Shown: positions 63,213-64,000 of the stretch, piece after piece
How the letters are laid out: the number at the start of each line of letters is the position of its first letter
How positions within the stretch are numbered: the stretch's first letter is position 1
From: Bradyrhizobium sp. 141
Lineage (GTDB): Bacteria; Pseudomonadota; Alphaproteobacteria; Rhizobiales; Xanthobacteraceae
Assembly (NCBI RefSeq): GCF_023074055.1
Contig: NZ_JADPKR010000039.1
Location: 1 to 64,000, forward strand
DNA: 64,000 nucleotides
Direction: 5' to 3'
Translations under genes and position numbers: made by a program
Notes under the pieces: generated by a model
Told to the model about the DNA's origin: nothing
Databases searched by the model: none
Seen by the model: the letters and a program-made list of their open reading frames with translations, nothing else

Positions 63213-64000
63213 ATGTCGGACCTAGACCGTAACTACGCTTCTCCTTTCGGCAGGGCCGCCGGGCGTGTTGACGCCGCGACGGTCGATGCCGGCCTGCGCG
63301 CCTATATGCTGCGCATCTACAACTACATGAGCGTTGGCCTGGCCATCACCGGCCTTGCCGCGCTCGGCGTCTACATGGCTGCCGTGACGGACGTGCCGAC
63401 CGCGGACGCCGTCCGCGTCGGCAAGCTGTTCCTGACGCCGTTCGGCTACGCGATGTTCGTCAGCCCGCTGAAGTGGCTGTTCATGCTCGCGCCGCTCGCC
63501 ATGGTGTTCGTGATCTCGGCGGGCATCAACCGTCTCGCGCCCTCGACCGCCCAGATCCTGTTCTGGGTATTCGCGGCGCTGATGGGCATCTCGCTGTCGT
63601 CGATCTTCCTGGTGTTCACGCACACCTCGATCGTTCGGGTGTTCTTCATCACCGCGGCGACCTTCGGCGCGCTCAGCCTCTACGGCTACACCACCAAGCG
63701 TGACCTGACCGGGATGGGCTCGTTCCTGTTCATGGGCCTGATCGGCATCATCATCGCGAGCCTGGTGAACCTGTTCCTGGCCAGCTCGATGCTGCAGTTC
63801 ATCGTGTCGGTGGTCGGCGTGCTGGTGTTCGCGGGCCTCACCGCCTGGGACACCCAGCGGCTGAAGAACGACTACATCTACGGCTACGCCTCGGCCGGCG
63901 GTGACATCGCGGAGCGTGCGGCCATCACCGGCGCACTGTCGCTCTACCTGAACTTCATCAACCTGTTCACGCTGCTGCTGCAGCTCCTCGGCCAGCGCGA
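63213..64000 (+). CDS. Bax inhibitor-1/YccA-family membrane protein (3' end cut by window edge)
   Basis: The frame from the ATG at 63213 is open to the window end, giving MSDLDRNYASPFGRAAGRVD, then seven hydrophobic segments and the motif GLTAWDTQRLKNDYIYGYAS near the C-terminus. Members form calcium-permeable channels or membrane regulators; the bacterial role is unclear. It ends at LLQLLGQR, so only a few residues are probably missing. Confidence 0.88.
   Translation, partial: MSDLDRNYASPFGRAAGRVDAATVDAGLRAYMLRIYNYMSVGLAITGLAALGVYMAAVTDVPTADAVRVGKLFLTPFGYAMFVSPLKWLFMLAPLAMVFVISAGINRLAPSTAQILFWVFAALMGISLSSIFLVFTHTSIVRVFFITAATFGALSLYGYTTKRDLTGMGSFLFMGLIGIIIASLVNLFLASSMLQFIVSVVGVLVFAGLTAWDTQRLKNDYIYGYASAGGDIAERAAITGALSLYLNFINLFTLLLQLLGQR

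Overview
This 64 kb, high-GC window looks like chromosome of a Bradyrhizobium-type alphaproteobacterium. I infer this from the gene order (atpHAGDC beside priA; mdh, sucCD, odhAB and lpd together; rplU-rpmA-obgE-proBA-nadD-rsfS-rlmH in one run), from the rhizobial palindromic repeats in the spacers, and from the protein sequences. No search was run, so the genus is an inference.

Region 1-7.4 kb is a signalling neighbourhood. It holds the start of a CheA kinase, a stand-alone CheY-like receiver, an intact Crp/Fnr regulator beside a decayed copy of a similar gene, a single-domain Hpt protein, a LuxR-type regulator with a histidine-kinase-like segment that lacks the phospho-accepting His, and a receiver-EAL protein with changed key residues in both domains. 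Region 7.4-10.3 kb holds an EamA transporter and a GDYXXLXY/DUF2157 membrane pair.

Region 10.4-13.3 kb is accessory and eroding: a solute-receptor gene with a one-base frameshift, a truncated ABC ATPase remnant, an AT-richer orphan membrane gene, and a tRNA-Ser(CGA) whose 3' end faces this segment. Region 13.8-32.5 kb is housekeeping. It starts with an apparently circularly permuted ROK protein, then rplU-rpmA behind a strong promoter, obgE, a formylglycine-type hydrolase, proB-proA-nadD-rsfS-rlmH, an EnvC-like/S41 protease/divergent deacetylase set, and two tandem RppH-like Nudix genes.

Region 32.8-46.1 kb holds a class III cyclase with an unusual repeated C-terminal region, the F1-ATPase operon (all on the minus strand), an RlpA-like protein, priA and xerC. 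Region 46.1-56.7 kb is the TCA-cycle block read on the minus strand: mdh (with its own terminator), sucC, a DUF1579 gene, sucD, odhA, odhB, an SDR gene and lpd. The end of the window has zapE, thpR, a GDSL esterase, an ABC/FtsX-type exporter pair and a Bax-inhibitor-1 gene cut by the window edge.

The most unusual items are the permuted ROK protein, the cyclase with three Cys-pair repeats, the two signalling proteins with lost catalytic residues, a (GA)17 tract, and rsfS, which has no ATG or GTG start available.
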